Source of the DNA: Aurantiochytrium sp. KH105
Lineage: Eukaryota > Sar > Bigyra > Thraustochytrida > Thraustochytriidae
Direction of reading: 5' to 3'
DNA length: 64,000 nt
NCBI GenBank assembly: GCA_003116975.1
Contig: BGKB01000055.1
Coordinates: 62,001-126,000, forward strand
Shown here: piece by piece, positions 1 to 10,579 of the stretch
Layout of the letters: each line of letters begins with the position of its first letter
Numbering within the stretch: the first letter of the stretch is position 1
The notes under the pieces: generated by a model
The model's database searches: none
Seen by the model: the letters and a program-made list of their open reading frames with translations, nothing else
Told to the model about the DNA's origin: nothing
Made by a program: the position numbers and the translations under genes

Positions 1-2222
1 GAAGACGCAACCTCGGAAATGCCGAGAAGCGACGGCCGGCCCTGGCGCTGGTGCTGGAGACGCACATAGCCGTCGCCCGAACCAACGACATTGGAAATAT
101 TGGCTGTCGAGTCCAAGTTATTGGCGTCGTAGGTTTCCTTGAGCCGCGCATAAGTCTCGACGTAGTCAATGCCAGAGAGCTTGTCACCAAAGTTCTCGAC
201 AATATACTTGATGAGAAGACGAATCTTTTCCATGCGCACAAACTCGAGGAGCTCAATGATGGCGGAGTTGATGAGGTTGTTGCGCGGGCCATTCGAGACA
301 AACACCTCGAAAATAGGCGCGAAAAGGTTGAGCTTGACAATGTGACGGTTATAAAAGTCGTCCTTGAGTCCAACGCAAGTCCGCGCGAAGCGAATGGCCC
401 CCAGAACGAGATGCTTGTCACGCGAATACAAAAGGCGCAGCACCTTGTCCACGATGTCCTGATTGAGCACAAAGTACTTGACGCGGAATCCGTGGGTCTG
501 CACGCAAAAGGACAGGAGCTCCGTGATATGATGCTCTGCGACGCGCGCTGTTTCGGCCGCCTTGCGCTCGAGCAGGCGTTCCTGCGGAGAATGGGCCATT
601 GTGGTCGTGTGCGCGTCGAGGAGACCACTGCACATGACGAGCTCGTATCCACGGGAAGCGGACGAAAACGGAGCGCGATTGCCCACCGCGCCCTGCAGCG
701 GCGACGCGCTCCCAGCCCGATCGGTCTCCTTTCCTGTGCCGGCATTGCGTACCTTTTGTCGCTTGACGCGAAGCATTTCGAGGGGAAGGACGAGCCACCA
801 AATGTAGTGATCGTAGAATAAGGTGAGAAAGCTTTCTTTTTCGGCGGCCTCCATGGTCTCCGGGTCCAAAAGCATCCTGAGAATCTCCATGGCCTGCGCC
901 TGCATACCTGCCTCGGGATCGAAGACGAGTCGCTTGAGCAGCTGTGCCATGAGGCTTAGCGGAGGCCGCTCGCCGTTTTGTAGTGTCTCGGGCTGCGCAA
1001 ACAGGTCCATTTGCCGCTGCAACTTCACGCGAATAGGGGTGTGCACGTCGTCGAGCAGCTTATTCAGCACCTCGTAGGCGCGCACACGCGGAGACTGCGG
1101 CTTGGTCTTTTCCGTGAGAATAAAGGAGCGCAGTTGCGTCGGGTCGTGGTCGAGCGCGAGTTTGAGAATGTCGCCAATGTTTAGTCTTTCTTGTACGGAG
1201 GAGTTGGGGTCTCCGAGGATGCGCTCGAAGATTCCGAAAAAGTTCTCGCCCTTTTTCATGAGGGAGCGGTAAAAGGCGTTTCGCGCGGGGACCTGCATTT
1301 TCTTGGCGAGCGAACAGAGCTCCTGTAAGCATCCGACGGCGTCGTTGCGTGTTTCGGGCGGCGTGTCGTCTGCGCGCATCAGGGCAAAAATGTTGTGGAG
1401 GTAGTGAGGGTCCGAGTGCAGCGCGTTAGCAATTTGCATGCCGTTGTTGGCGTCCATGTCATTAATAATGCTCGCCGTGCCCTCGTCCATGGTCCGCGGC
1501 ATCACAGCGTCCCTGAGGAACCGAATACGAAAGCTTTGGTGGATCTTGCGAAGCGTTTCAGGATCTTCGATGGGAACCACCACCTTGTGCTGCACGTGTT
1601 TGCGCAGAAATTCGCGGTGCTCTGGCTTGGGCTTGACTTCCGGATCGTACTCGAGAACGCCCACAATGTCCTCAAAATATTCATCGGAAAGAATCTCCTC
1701 CAAGAAGACTGGCTCGTTGTAAAGCACCAGCGTGCGAATGATTGAATACAGCGTATACAAGCTGTGCAAGTCTTGCTTTTGCTCACATTCGTGAAAAAGG
1801 TCCAGAAGAGCACGGAGATAGGTGACGCGCGCAGCATTCGGGTCTGCGTCCGCATCATTGCGTTCGTCCTCGCACGCACTGCTGCCCCGAGAATCACCTT
1901 CTTCGTCGAGCCCCGGCGTGCTTCCCTCGCCGCCGCGCTCTTCCAATTCGTTGGACGCCGAGGTCGTGCTACTGCTGCTGCTGCTACCCGTGCTGCCGCC
2001 GCAGTTTGCGTCCTTGTCGTCCCGTATGATTTGCTTTTCTTCTTGTTCACCGGAATCTCTTGCTGTTGTTGTTGTTGTTGTTGTTGTTGTTGCTGCTGCT
2101 GCTGCTGCAGATGATGATGATGAAGAGGATAACACCGACGATTCGCCCTCTGCCATTGAAGTTTTCATCGCCGCAGGACCGTCCTCGCGCTTGTGCTCGT
2201 GGTCGTCATTCTCGTGGCCGTC

Positions 2223-2260
<38 letters not shown>

Positions 2261-3269
2261 GGTAGGCCTGAGGACGATCACCGTCCGCAAGGTCGCCACT
2301 GGAACCGTCCTCGGCCTCGGTCTTCGTGCCTGTACCGCGAGCACGTGGGCGCTTGCGCGATGCGCCCGTACCGCGCTTGCGTTTCTTTTTGGACTTTTTG
2401 CTCTTGGGGCTGTATGGCATCTGCACCGCGTTCAGGTACGCCTCACGGTGCACCGGATTCATGTTTGCGAGCAGGTCCAAGATGCGGTCAAGGTTTTCGA
2501 CCTCGACGTCCGGAAGCTCGCAGCGCTCCATATGCTCTACAAAGGACTCCCTGCTGTCTGCTTCTCCGTCGCGCCCTCCCGCGCTGCTGTTCCCGCTGCC
2601 GCCTCGGTAGTTTCCTCCGCCATACTCGCCTTGCGCGTTCCGCGGGACGCCATGAAAGTCGGCTGATACCCTGCCCTGGATCTGGCACAGCTGGTCGAGA
2701 ATGTATTCGAACCCCTGTTGCTCTTCGAAAGAGATGGCGAGCTCCATGTTGGTCGTCGGCTCCGTCCAGGTAATAATCATCTTGCTCTGCGTCTGATAAA
2801 TGTGCTCCGCCACAATGGCTGATTCGAGGATGGTTTGCCCAGGTGTCTCGTTCTCGTGGTCGGCGGTCACCTGTATCGCGTTGCCGTTGATACGACGAAG
2901 ATATTTGATCTCGACCATTCCCGTTCCCTCGTCGATCCACCGCGACTCGTTGTCGAGTCTGTAGACCTTGACGCGCCAGCTCCGCTTCGTGTCGTCTCCG
3001 TGCGCAGGGTTTCCGGAGTTCTCCTCCATGCTGTCAGCCGGATTGTTGCTGCCGCTGCCCACAGCGGTGGAGGTTTTACTGTCGCTGTTTTTATTGTTGT
3101 TGTTGTTGTTGTTGTTCATGGTGTCGTCGCTGGAGCTGGACGCACGGCCGCCGTCTTCGTCGCGGCTGCTTCCGTCAACATCGTTGACATCCTCGACGTC
3201 GAACTCGTCCCTGCCGGACCGCGTCCTGCTTGCGTCGCCGTTCTGTGCCTGAGCGCCTCTCGCCCTCAT
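1..3269 (-). CDS. PPP4R3: Serine/threonine protein phosphatase 4 regulatory subunit 3 (SMEK/PP4R3), 3' end cut by window edge
   Basis: Read on the minus strand, one frame stays open from about 3269 to base 1. After an acidic N-terminus and an Asn8 run comes an EVH1/RanBD-like domain (about residues 80-185) containing KVYRLDNESRWIDEGTG and LDQLCQIQGR. A low-complexity insert follows (about residues 330-480) with a Gln run of about 12 and Ser, Ala and Thr runs. Then comes the long helical SMK-1 region, with SDEYFEDIVGVLEYDP and HREFLRKHV, running to the window edge. This order is characteristic of PP4R3/SMEK/Psy2, which directs PP4 phosphatase to substrates in the DNA damage response and other nuclear processes. 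Start at 3269 or 3119 (both ATG) cannot be decided; the frame is also open further upstream. The C-terminus lies outside the window. Family assignment is strong; the start is uncertain. Confidence 0.88.
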
Positions 3270-4148
3270 CTGCGCGTCGGCGCGTTTGGCGTCCGCCTCG
3301 CGCTCGAGGCCGCCGCTCTTGGCCGCGGCGCCGGACTCGTCTCCTTTCCCTGCTCCTGCTGCTCCTGCTGCTCCTGCTGCTGCGGCCCTTGCGCTGCCGC
3401 CGGCCGCGGCCTTGCCGTCTGCCGCCGCGCCGGCGCTCGCGGGCTGCCGCGACGACGTCTGCAGCGTCTCCGTCTGCATGCTCGACCCCCGCTCCGCGGC
3501 GGGCGGGCGGAGGCGGCGGGGAGAGCTTTCTACGTTCGACCCAGGCCCGCCCCGCGCGCACGCATAAGGCACGCCGCCCTCGCGCGCGGGCGGCAGGCAC
3601 AGACCGCGAGCGAGCGAGCGAGCGAGGCCGCCGCTCCTCGCGCCTCGCCGCGACTGCGCGGAGCGTTTGTTTCTCTGTTTGTTTTTCCTCCCTCCTCGCT
3701 TTCTCCTGCTCCTTCTTCTCTTGTTCCTTGCCTTGCGTTTGAATTCGCGCGCCGCTGCGCCGCTGCGCTGCGCTGCTGCGCTGCTGCGCGACGCTCCGCG
3801 CGCGGGCGGCGCGACGCTCGCCGCGCGCGCTCTCAAGGCTCGCGCCTGGCCTCCCGCGACCGGGCGGCGCTGGGCTCGCGGGCCTGAGCGCCAGGTGAAT
3901 GGATGGATGGACGGAGGGATGGATCAATGGTTTGAACGAGGAGACCGGCCGTCGGAGCCCGCTCCGCTCCGCTCCGCTCCGCTCGCGCGCTGCGCGCGCG
4001 CTCGGCTGCGCGCCCTTCGCGCCTCTCGCCTTCCGCCTGCCTGCCTGCCTGCCTGCCTTTCTGCCTTTCTCGCCGCGCGCCGCCGCCGCTGCTGCGCCGT
4101 CGATCGACGCCGCGCCTCCGCCTCGCCTCTGCTGCGCCGCGCCGCTGC

Positions 4149-4244
4149 TCGCAGACGCGCTCTGCGCTCTGCGCGCTGCGCGCTGCGCTCTGCGCTCCGG
4201 CTCTGCGCGCTGCGCGCTGCGCGCTGCGCGCTGCGCTCTGCGCG
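4149..4244. repeat. Degenerate GCGCTGC/GCTCTGC tandem repeat
   Basis: About 95 bases made of alternating 7-base units GCGCTGC and GCTCTGC, with a short interruption in the middle. It is non-coding and lies in the PP4R3/STPGR spacer. Confidence 0.7.
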
Positions 4245-4494
4245 AGGCTGGCCGCCGCGGGCTGGCCGCCGGCGCTCGCCCGCGCTGCGCTGCTGCGCTC
4301 GCCTCCCCGGCGCCTCGCTTTCTTCGTCTGTCTGGCCGAATCGATTCGATCTCCAGATCTCAGCGCAGCTCAGCTCTGGCTCGTCTCAGCGCGCAACCTG
4401 CGTCTCGGCCGGCACCGCCTCGCCCGGCTCTGCGCGCCTCGCCGCGCCGCGCGCGACCAGCGCCGTGAGCGCGGGCGGAGGCAGCCCGCGGTCC

Positions 4495-4520
4495 GGCAGG
4501 CAGGCAGGCAGGCAGGCAGG
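4495..4520. repeat. (GGCA)n microsatellite
   Basis: About six uninterrupted copies of a GGCA tetranucleotide in non-coding DNA. Confidence 0.85.
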
Positions 4521-4645
4521 GAGCGGCGGCGAGAACAAGGCTTCGAGAGTCGCGAAAAAGAACGGCATTGGAACGGGTGGAACGAACGGAACGAACGGAA
4601 CGCCCGGGAGAAAAGAACGCTGCCAGCGCTTGCTTGACAGTGAGT

Positions 4646-4726
4646 CACTTGGCAAGTTGCAGTGCTCTCACTGTCAGTGCAGTGCTTGCTCTGTCTGTGA
4701 TAGACAGTGTTTCAAGTTGCCAAGTG
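4646..4726. other. Inverted repeat with nested hairpin
   Basis: CACTTGGCAA at 4646-4655 is exactly complementary to TTGCCAAGTG at 4717-4726. Inside lies a second perfect hairpin, CTGTCT (4691-4696) and AGACAG (4702-4707), with a 5-base loop. The same stretch carries several CAGTG/CACTG motifs. Function unknown; it may be structural only. Confidence 0.5.
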
Positions 4727-5601
4727 CACTTGCCCGGCATCCTGCTGACTGTGAGTGCGGCCGGTGCAAGTGGGAGCCCCGGCGATAGCCCACTTGGGAG
4801 CGAGGGCCGGGCCAGTGCCAAGAACTACTGCGGAGACAGGAGTGTATACCCCCCCCCCTCCTCCCCGCGCCAAGGCGCTCGACAAGGCGGCCATGCACCG
4901 GCGAAGTATTATGAGCACCCCCCTGCTGAGGCCGGGGACTCGACCACGTTCCGACACGTTCTCAACCAGAGACAATCAAGGTCGCATCTGATTGGTCGAT
5001 GATAGCAAGTCCAGGGTCGGCGCCGCGCCCGGAACGGATAAGTCGAGACCTCGTCGTCCTCCTCCTCCTTTCCGCAGCAAGATGGATGCGGTAGGTGCGT
5101 GCGCGAACACGCGCAGCTCAGCTCTCGACTTGCCTTCTTGTTCTCCTCTCTGTCATCACCTCTTTGCCATAGAGTGCCGCGGCACGGTGCGACGCTTTCT
5201 TTCGTCTTGCTGTGCGCTGTGATACTTTACTTGCTCTCGCCGCGCGGAGGAGCAACAGAGTCGGGCGAAGCTGCTTCGTGCCCGCTGCAGAGCGCAGAGG
5301 CGCCTGGGCGTAGGGCAAAGGTAGTGAGTGCGTGTGCGTGGCGTGCGCGGCGACGCATGTCAGTTTCCGCCAAGACCTTGAACCGACGCGAGAGATTGAT
5401 TCTTGAGCGAAAGCAAGCTCGACGCCACGGGCAATCGCAAGCTGAGAGAGCAGCGTGGGTAAGATCAGATCAACGACGTAGGGTGTTGTGTTCGACGCGC
5501 CGACCAGTAGGCAGGGAGTGGGCCGACCCCCTCCCCCCCCTCGCTCGCTCGTTCTTCTTCAATTCTTCTCCTTCTCTCTCGTTTTTCTGCATTGCCAAAT
5601 C

Positions 5602-7884
5602 ATGTCGCTCCCCATTCGCTCAGATCGCAAGATTGACCTCGAGCTTGACCGGACGCCGGCCGCAGTGGGCCCTGGAAGCTACACGGCGCACGCCGAATAC
5701 ACTGTGCCAAAAAGTCTCGTGCCCTTTGCAACATCCGGACAGCGATCTGACTTGGTCTCTAACGTAGGCCTACCTGGACCCGGACAGTATGCGTCGGATG
5801 GATGGACCGACCGACCCAAGACAGCCAGCAACAAACTCGGCGGCGGCGGGCCTCGCTTGGTCCCTGTCGGTACTGGCGACACTGGCTACGGTCAATGCAC
5901 CTATATCAAAAACCCGGGCGTGGGCCAGTACAACCTTGACAACCAAGGCCCGGGCGTGCTCGAGTCCAAGCGTCAAGACAAACTACGAAGTGAACCCAAG
6001 CGTCAGTTCTCGTCAGGCGATCTTCGTGGCGGTCCTGGAATGACGCCCGTCGCGATCCCCGTGCCCGGCAAACACTTTGGCTACGACATGGATGAAGTCA
6101 CCGGCGAAATCAAGCTGCATCCAGTGCCTTTTGTCACACACAAAGGCACCGTCGATGACCGCGTTGGCCCTGGCCATTATGCGAGCGAAAAGATCCCCAA
6201 AGATGCAGACAAAGTCGTCCGGTTTGGCAACTCCCGCACGCGACGGTCGCCCTTCGCTCCAAGCTTCGACCCCAACAAGACCTTAGGCCCAGGACCCGCC
6301 GGCTACGCCTTGACTTCTTCCGTGCAAGCAAATTCCTCCAAAGGTCCCGGGGGAACTTCGTCTTTTCTCTCCACAACGCCCATGGCGCACGAAGTCCGAC
6401 CGCGAACAACGGACCATCTTCCAAGGCCAGGGTCGAGCGCCTACGCAGACATGGGATCTGTACACACAACAAACACGAATCGTCGACGGCCTGCGCGTGG
6501 CCCGCGAGCGCGCCAGGTTCCCTTTGGGACGTCTGCAGCGCGCGAAAACACGGTTATTCGCAACGCCCAAACCCCTTTTACAACCCCACACCAAATGTGC
6601 ACGCCAGGGCCCGGAACGTACGGCCAGGTCCGCAAGGTATCGTGGCTCACCTCCCAGCTGCAGGCTCGCGCGCAGCGTGATGCTCAGCAGGCTCTCGAGG
6701 AAAAGAAAATGACAAGGAAGATACCTCGCGGCGCATCCCAAGAACCAGAGGCTCAAGAAACAACGCCGGCCGCGCCAAAACAGGAGGAGCTTGGCACCCT
6801 CAGTGTTTACACACAAGGCGGCGCCGAGGAAGACGACGGAGGACCTACGAGGCCCTTCACGGCCGTCGGATTCATTCGTGAGGCAGTACCACGCAGCGTC
6901 TTTGGCTCGACTGCGAAAAAGACATCCATCTTTGAAGAGGAGTCAGCGCGTGTGGCCTATCAGCCCGGACCCGGGACCTATCGCCCAATGCAAACTGATT
7001 TGGAACGACGAGAACGCGAAGATCAAGAACTTTTGGAATACCAGGCTCAGGTTGAGGAAGCTGTCCGCCTTCAGCTTGAGCTGCAGCTCGATCCAACGCC
7101 GGAAACCTTTATGATGGACCCGGTCAAACCCCGTCTCACGCCGAAAATGATCATCAAACGTAGACAAAAACCTACGTCTTCATTTATGACGGGCTCAAAG
7201 CGTCTCTCATCCTACGCCGAAGAATGTGATCCCGATGCGCCCTTGACGACAAATCCGCATTTTGCTAATGCTCCCCAAAGGGCAGTTGGGGCGAGCTCAC
7301 CGATGCGTGAGGCTGTGGAGGTGCCAAGTGCGGCCTTTCAGAGTTCTACGAAACGGTTCTCAGGACCCGACTCAGCTTTTGGAAATGTAGATCACGACAT
7401 TCCCGGACCTGCTGCATATGGTCCCGCTCTCCCTCCACGTTTGCAGACGCCAGGCTCCCCGCAAAATCACGCACGACAGCATCATGCACAGCTCATGCGT
7501 CACCGTAACCATCGCGCTTCGGCTCAGACACCAAGTCAAGACGGCCGAGGCAACGTGCGTCCGTCATCCTTTGTGCCCAAATCGCAAACAGCAGCTACCT
7601 GCGGTCCGGGCGCCTATGCTGTGAGCGGCTCACTGGTAAAAAGGTCTTTCAACGTGACCATGACAAATGGCAAGGCGGCATTGCGAAAATGGGAGGCCAA
7701 ACGATCCGCACAGCAGCAACAACAGCACCTCCGCGCTCTCCAGGGCTCACTTGTCTCTGGCATGTCTTCTTCAATGGTTGAAAGCATGTACATCGGCACC
7801 AGCAGCACTAACAGTGCGAGCCTTGTCAGTACAGCATCCAACAATGACGAGGATGCACGATTCCTCTACGACATTCGAGGATAG
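5602..7884 (+). CDS. STPGR/SHIPPO-repeat protein, likely axonemal (ODF3-like)
   Basis: A 760-residue protein with many sperm-tail PG-rich (STPGR) motifs spread along its length: PGSYTAHAEY, PGQYASDGW, GVGQYNLD, GPGHYASEK, PGPGTYGQV, PGPGTYRPM, GPAAYG and GPGAYAVSG. Proteins with this motif (ODF3/CIMAP family and related) bind along microtubules of cilia and flagella, several as microtubule inner proteins. A short Gln-rich helical stretch lies near the C-terminus. The ATG at 5602 begins MSLPIRSDRK; the frame stays open further 5' only in Pro/Leu-rich pyrimidine DNA without an ATG. The stop is TAG. The next gene, CFAP36, is convergent and also ciliary. Family is clear from the repeated motif; the exact orthologue is not recognisable. 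Confidence 0.85.
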   Translation: MSLPIRSDRKIDLELDRTPAAVGPGSYTAHAEYTVPKSLVPFATSGQRSDLVSNVGLPGPGQYASDGWTDRPKTASNKLGGGGPRLVPVGTGDTGYGQCTYIKNPGVGQYNLDNQGPGVLESKRQDKLRSEPKRQFSSGDLRGGPGMTPVAIPVPGKHFGYDMDEVTGEIKLHPVPFVTHKGTVDDRVGPGHYASEKIPKDADKVVRFGNSRTRRSPFAPSFDPNKTLGPGPAGYALTSSVQANSSKGPGGTSSFLSTTPMAHEVRPRTTDHLPRPGSSAYADMGSVHTTNTNRRRPARGPRARQVPFGTSAARENTVIRNAQTPFTTPHQMCTPGPGTYGQVRKVSWLTSQLQARAQRDAQQALEEKKMTRKIPRGASQEPEAQETTPAAPKQEELGTLSVYTQGGAEEDDGGPTRPFTAVGFIREAVPRSVFGSTAKKTSIFEEESARVAYQPGPGTYRPMQTDLERREREDQELLEYQAQVEEAVRLQLELQLDPTPETFMMDPVKPRLTPKMIIKRRQKPTSSFMTGSKRLSSYAEECDPDAPLTTNPHFANAPQRAVGASSPMREAVEVPSAAFQSSTKRFSGPDSAFGNVDHDIPGPAAYGPALPPRLQTPGSPQNHARQHHAQLMRHRNHRASAQTPSQDGRGNVRPSSFVPKSQTAATCGPGAYAVSGSLVKRSFNVTMTNGKAALRKWEAKRSAQQQQQHLRALQGSLVSGMSSSMVESMYIGTSSTNSASLVSTASNNDEDARFLYDIRG

Positions 7885-8290
7885 TGGTACTTTTTGAATA
7901 CGAATAAGAATACAGTTCAACGCTACATTGCACCAAATTTGTGATGAACGATCCTGAATGAGCATCATGTTGGAGTGAAGGGAGGTGCAGTGACGCTGAA
8001 AACGAGGTGATTTGGAAGATGGCTTTTGGAAAAAGGTGTGAGTTGATCATTCGCGACGTGAAAGAGACAAGTCATCCATACTAAGATCAAACAGCTCACG
8101 TACAAAAACTTATCAAATGAAATGCAAGGTTATCGTTTTTTGACAATTTAAAAAGTTGCGTGGACGTTTTTCCGTGTTTGGCCTCGAGCGCAAATTCAGT
8201 TCCAGTCATTGCCGAGAAGTTAGCAGATCCCTTCAACAAGACCCGATTTCCCGATACAACCGTGGCAAATCAGCACTCTTTGTTTTCAAT
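7885..8290. other. Convergent intergenic region, 3' ends of STPGR gene and CFAP36
   Basis: About 400 bases, clearly more AT-rich than the genes. It must hold both 3' UTRs. No canonical AATAAA is seen, only AATAAG at about 7903. No gene or RNA recognised. Confidence 0.5.
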
Positions 8291-9520
8291 TCAGAAACCG
8301 GTCCGCGCAAGCGAGGCACGTTGCTGCCGCAGCCGCTCGACCTGTTTGAGCTTGTCCTCAAGACCCGAGATACCATCAGCGCCGTTGGAACCGCTGGATT
8401 CAATGAGATCCTGCTTCATTCGGCGCGCAAGGGCGTGCGTGAGGTGGCTCTGCTGCGCAGAAATCTTGCGCGTCTCCGATCCCTTGCTCGCCATATTTTG
8501 CGCGTCGATGGCCTTCTGGGCAGCCCCGCCTTCATCGCGCTTCTGTTCCTCGAACTCCTTGAGTCGGGCAGCGCGCTCGGCATTTTTCTTGGCCAGCAGC
8601 AGCTTGCGTTGAGCCTCGAGGTGGCGCTTGCGACGGGCAACATCGACCTCGTCGAATTCCGCGTTGGCGTTGATCTCCACACGAGGCGCTCTGCCGATGA
8701 TCTTCTCGGCAGCCAGTCGCTGCTGCTCGAGAAGATCCCGCTGATCGTTGATGTCGCACGCATCGGCGCCCTTACCAGCACCAATTGGCGGCAGTGCCGA
8801 TCGATAACGCATGGGCGCTCCAGACTTGGACTCGGAAGAATTCTTTTCCTCGGCATGAGAGTCATCCTGCTTGCCCTCCGCCTCCTTGCTTTCCGAGCTG
8901 TTTGCAAGCATGTGCAAACGCTCCTCTTCGACAGCAAGACTCAAGGCAATGGCGGCTTCCAAATCCGCTTGCTCCTTTTCCAGAATCGAGAGGTCCTTGA
9001 GTCGCTCAGTCTCCTCGCTGAGCTGGAGGGCTTCCTCGAGTGCCGCAGTTTCCTGGCGCTCGAGCAGGTCTCCCTCCTTGGCCTCGGCACTCGATCTGCG
9101 CAGGACCACGGCAAGTTCCTGCGAGTCGCCGTCTTCAGCGTCGAGCTCCATGAGCGCCTCCATCTCGAGCTCCTTGTTGCGCTTAAACATGATGGCCTTG
9201 AAGGTGAGGAAGTCATCGCAGGCAACAAGCTGGCTGACGATGCGCTGCGCCACATCTGTGGCATCCTCCCCCTTGTACGCGATCTCGCATGCCTCGTAAA
9301 AGTCCTCTGCGCTGATCCCCACGTCTGTCAGGTGCTGGGTAAGGAGACGCTCCACAAGCTCCTTAAAGTCTGAGTGCGCTTGCGTGTGCGACAACTTGTT
9401 CTCCTCTTCATTGTCAAAGATTGCGCAGGTCTCGTCGATAAAGGTCATCACGGGGACCTCCCATGAGGGCGACTGAAGCACCTGGCACATGTACTCGAAC
9501 ACCCATTCCGGGTCGCTCAT
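8291..9520 (-). CDS. CFAP36: Cilia- and flagella-associated protein 36 (BART domain; CCDC104/BARTL1)
   Basis: 409 residues. The N-terminal ~125 residues form a BART domain: WVFEYMCQVLQSPSWEVPVM, then FIDETCAIFDNEEENKLS and FKELVERLLTQHLTDVGIS. These match the ARL2BP/CFAP36 pattern used to bind ARL3-type small GTPases in cilia. The rest is a charged, Glu/Ala/Arg-rich coiled coil with a UIM-like LEEALQLSEE segment near residues 185-195. This layout (BART, then coiled coil, about 350-400 residues) is that of CFAP36. The start is the ATG at 9520; the stop is TGA. It is convergent with the STPGR gene and divergent from the WW-domain gene. Assignment rests on the BART sequence and architecture. Confidence 0.85.
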   Translation of the reverse strand: MSDPEWVFEYMCQVLQSPSWEVPVMTFIDETCAIFDNEEENKLSHTQAHSDFKELVERLLTQHLTDVGISAEDFYEACEIAYKGEDATDVAQRIVSQLVACDDFLTFKAIMFKRNKELEMEALMELDAEDGDSQELAVVLRRSSAEAKEGDLLERQETAALEEALQLSEETERLKDLSILEKEQADLEAAIALSLAVEEERLHMLANSSESKEAEGKQDDSHAEEKNSSESKSGAPMRYRSALPPIGAGKGADACDINDQRDLLEQQRLAAEKIIGRAPRVEINANAEFDEVDVARRKRHLEAQRKLLLAKKNAERAARLKEFEEQKRDEGGAAQKAIDAQNMASKGSETRKISAQQSHLTHALARRMKQDLIESSGSNGADGISGLEDKLKQVERLRQQRASLARTGF

Positions 9521-10579
9521 CGTCTCTGCTTTCCCTACCTCTCACTCCGCAAGCGCGGTTCCTGCAATGTGTATATGATGCACTAGCTCGGAAATTCACG
9601 ATTTGCTGGGCCTACCGCGCGCGCGACCCTTGGCCCAACAGGCTCGCTTTTCTGCCTTTCTGCCTTTCCCCGCTTGGCCCAATCCCGTGGCGTCCAGATT
9701 GGCCCGCGCTTCCCACTCCACTTTACGCGTTCTCACACCGAGCCCGTCCGCGCCGTGACCTGGCGCGGAATCAGGTCGAGGATGATGTGCCGCGGGGATG
9801 TCGTTTTCCTTTTACCTTTCTTCTTCCTTTTCATGCCTTGTTTCCCCAGCTGTCCGGTCATTTGCAGCGACCAGAATATTGACTTGACGAATAGGTCGAG
9901 AAATGTGCGCCACTGCCAGTGGCGAAAGAAACTTGGACTCATCCCCCACCCAAAAATTTAAGAGAGAAGAAAGATGAGAGAACATTGCTTTATTCCCGCG
10001 CGGGCTCCGCGCCGTCCGAGGACGTGCCTAATCAATTCCTTGCAGTAAAAAAAAAAGTTCGCTCCTCGCCTCGGGCCCGCGTCCGTCCTTTTCAGCTTCC
10101 TTTTCCCGCACCGAAAACGCAAGACGTACGAGCCCGCGCGCAGGAGTGCATTTAGTTTATCCGCCCTGACCTCTCCAAGAGCGGCTGCAGCACGACGAAC
10201 GCGGCGGCTTCATGATCAGCCGATCCGAGGAAACAGGAAAACCAAAAAAATGCGAGCCATCCATGCACACGGAAGGAATAACAAATACCGAGCTGAGCCC
10301 TGCGAATGCAAAGCTGGGTCAACGAGGCGGCGCTCTCAAACTTTGCAAACTAAAAAAGAAACTGAAAAAAACGCAACGGATATATTGCGCTCGCTTGCCT
10401 CTCTCTCTCTCTCTCTCTGTGAAGGGAGACAATAGAAAAGGGACTAATACGACGCGTTAGGCCCGTCCTGAAGGCGCGCGCCGCGGCCAGGAGACCGCTT
10501 GGCCGCAGCAGTCATCCGGACAGGAAAGCAGGGCTTCGTGATCGAGCGCAGCGTGCGCTCCTGGAATAGGACGCCCGGG
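9521..10579. other. Divergent intergenic region, CFAP36 / WW coiled-coil gene
   Basis: About 1.06 kb presumably carrying both promoters. It contains A-runs (10047-10056), a CT run at 10399-10418 and many short stop-rich frames. Nothing resembling an RNA gene or conserved protein was found. Confidence 0.5.

Larger units (their letters stand above)
3270..5601. other. Divergent intergenic region between PP4R3 and the STPGR gene, GC-rich and repetitive
   Basis: About 2.3 kb holding GC-rich degenerate repeats (GAGC runs near 3615, GCGCTGC/GCTCTGC runs at 4149-4244, GGCA run at 4495-4520), a hairpin-rich stretch near 4646-4726, a CCAAT-box-like ATTGG near 4990 and pyrimidine-rich DNA before 5600. 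No convincing conserved gene is seen. It should contain the promoters of both flanking genes. A possible small spliced exon pair at 5082-5313 is discussed as a finding. Confidence 0.6.

Noticed and set aside
3175..4788. Long Arg/Ala/Pro-rich frames on both strands in the PP4R3 upstream region
   Set aside because: Composition follows the GC-rich repeats in every frame; no ATG with support and no conserved segment.
8156..9373. Plus-strand frame of 405 codons opposite CFAP36
   Set aside because: Shadow of a conserved BART-domain gene; no domain of its own.
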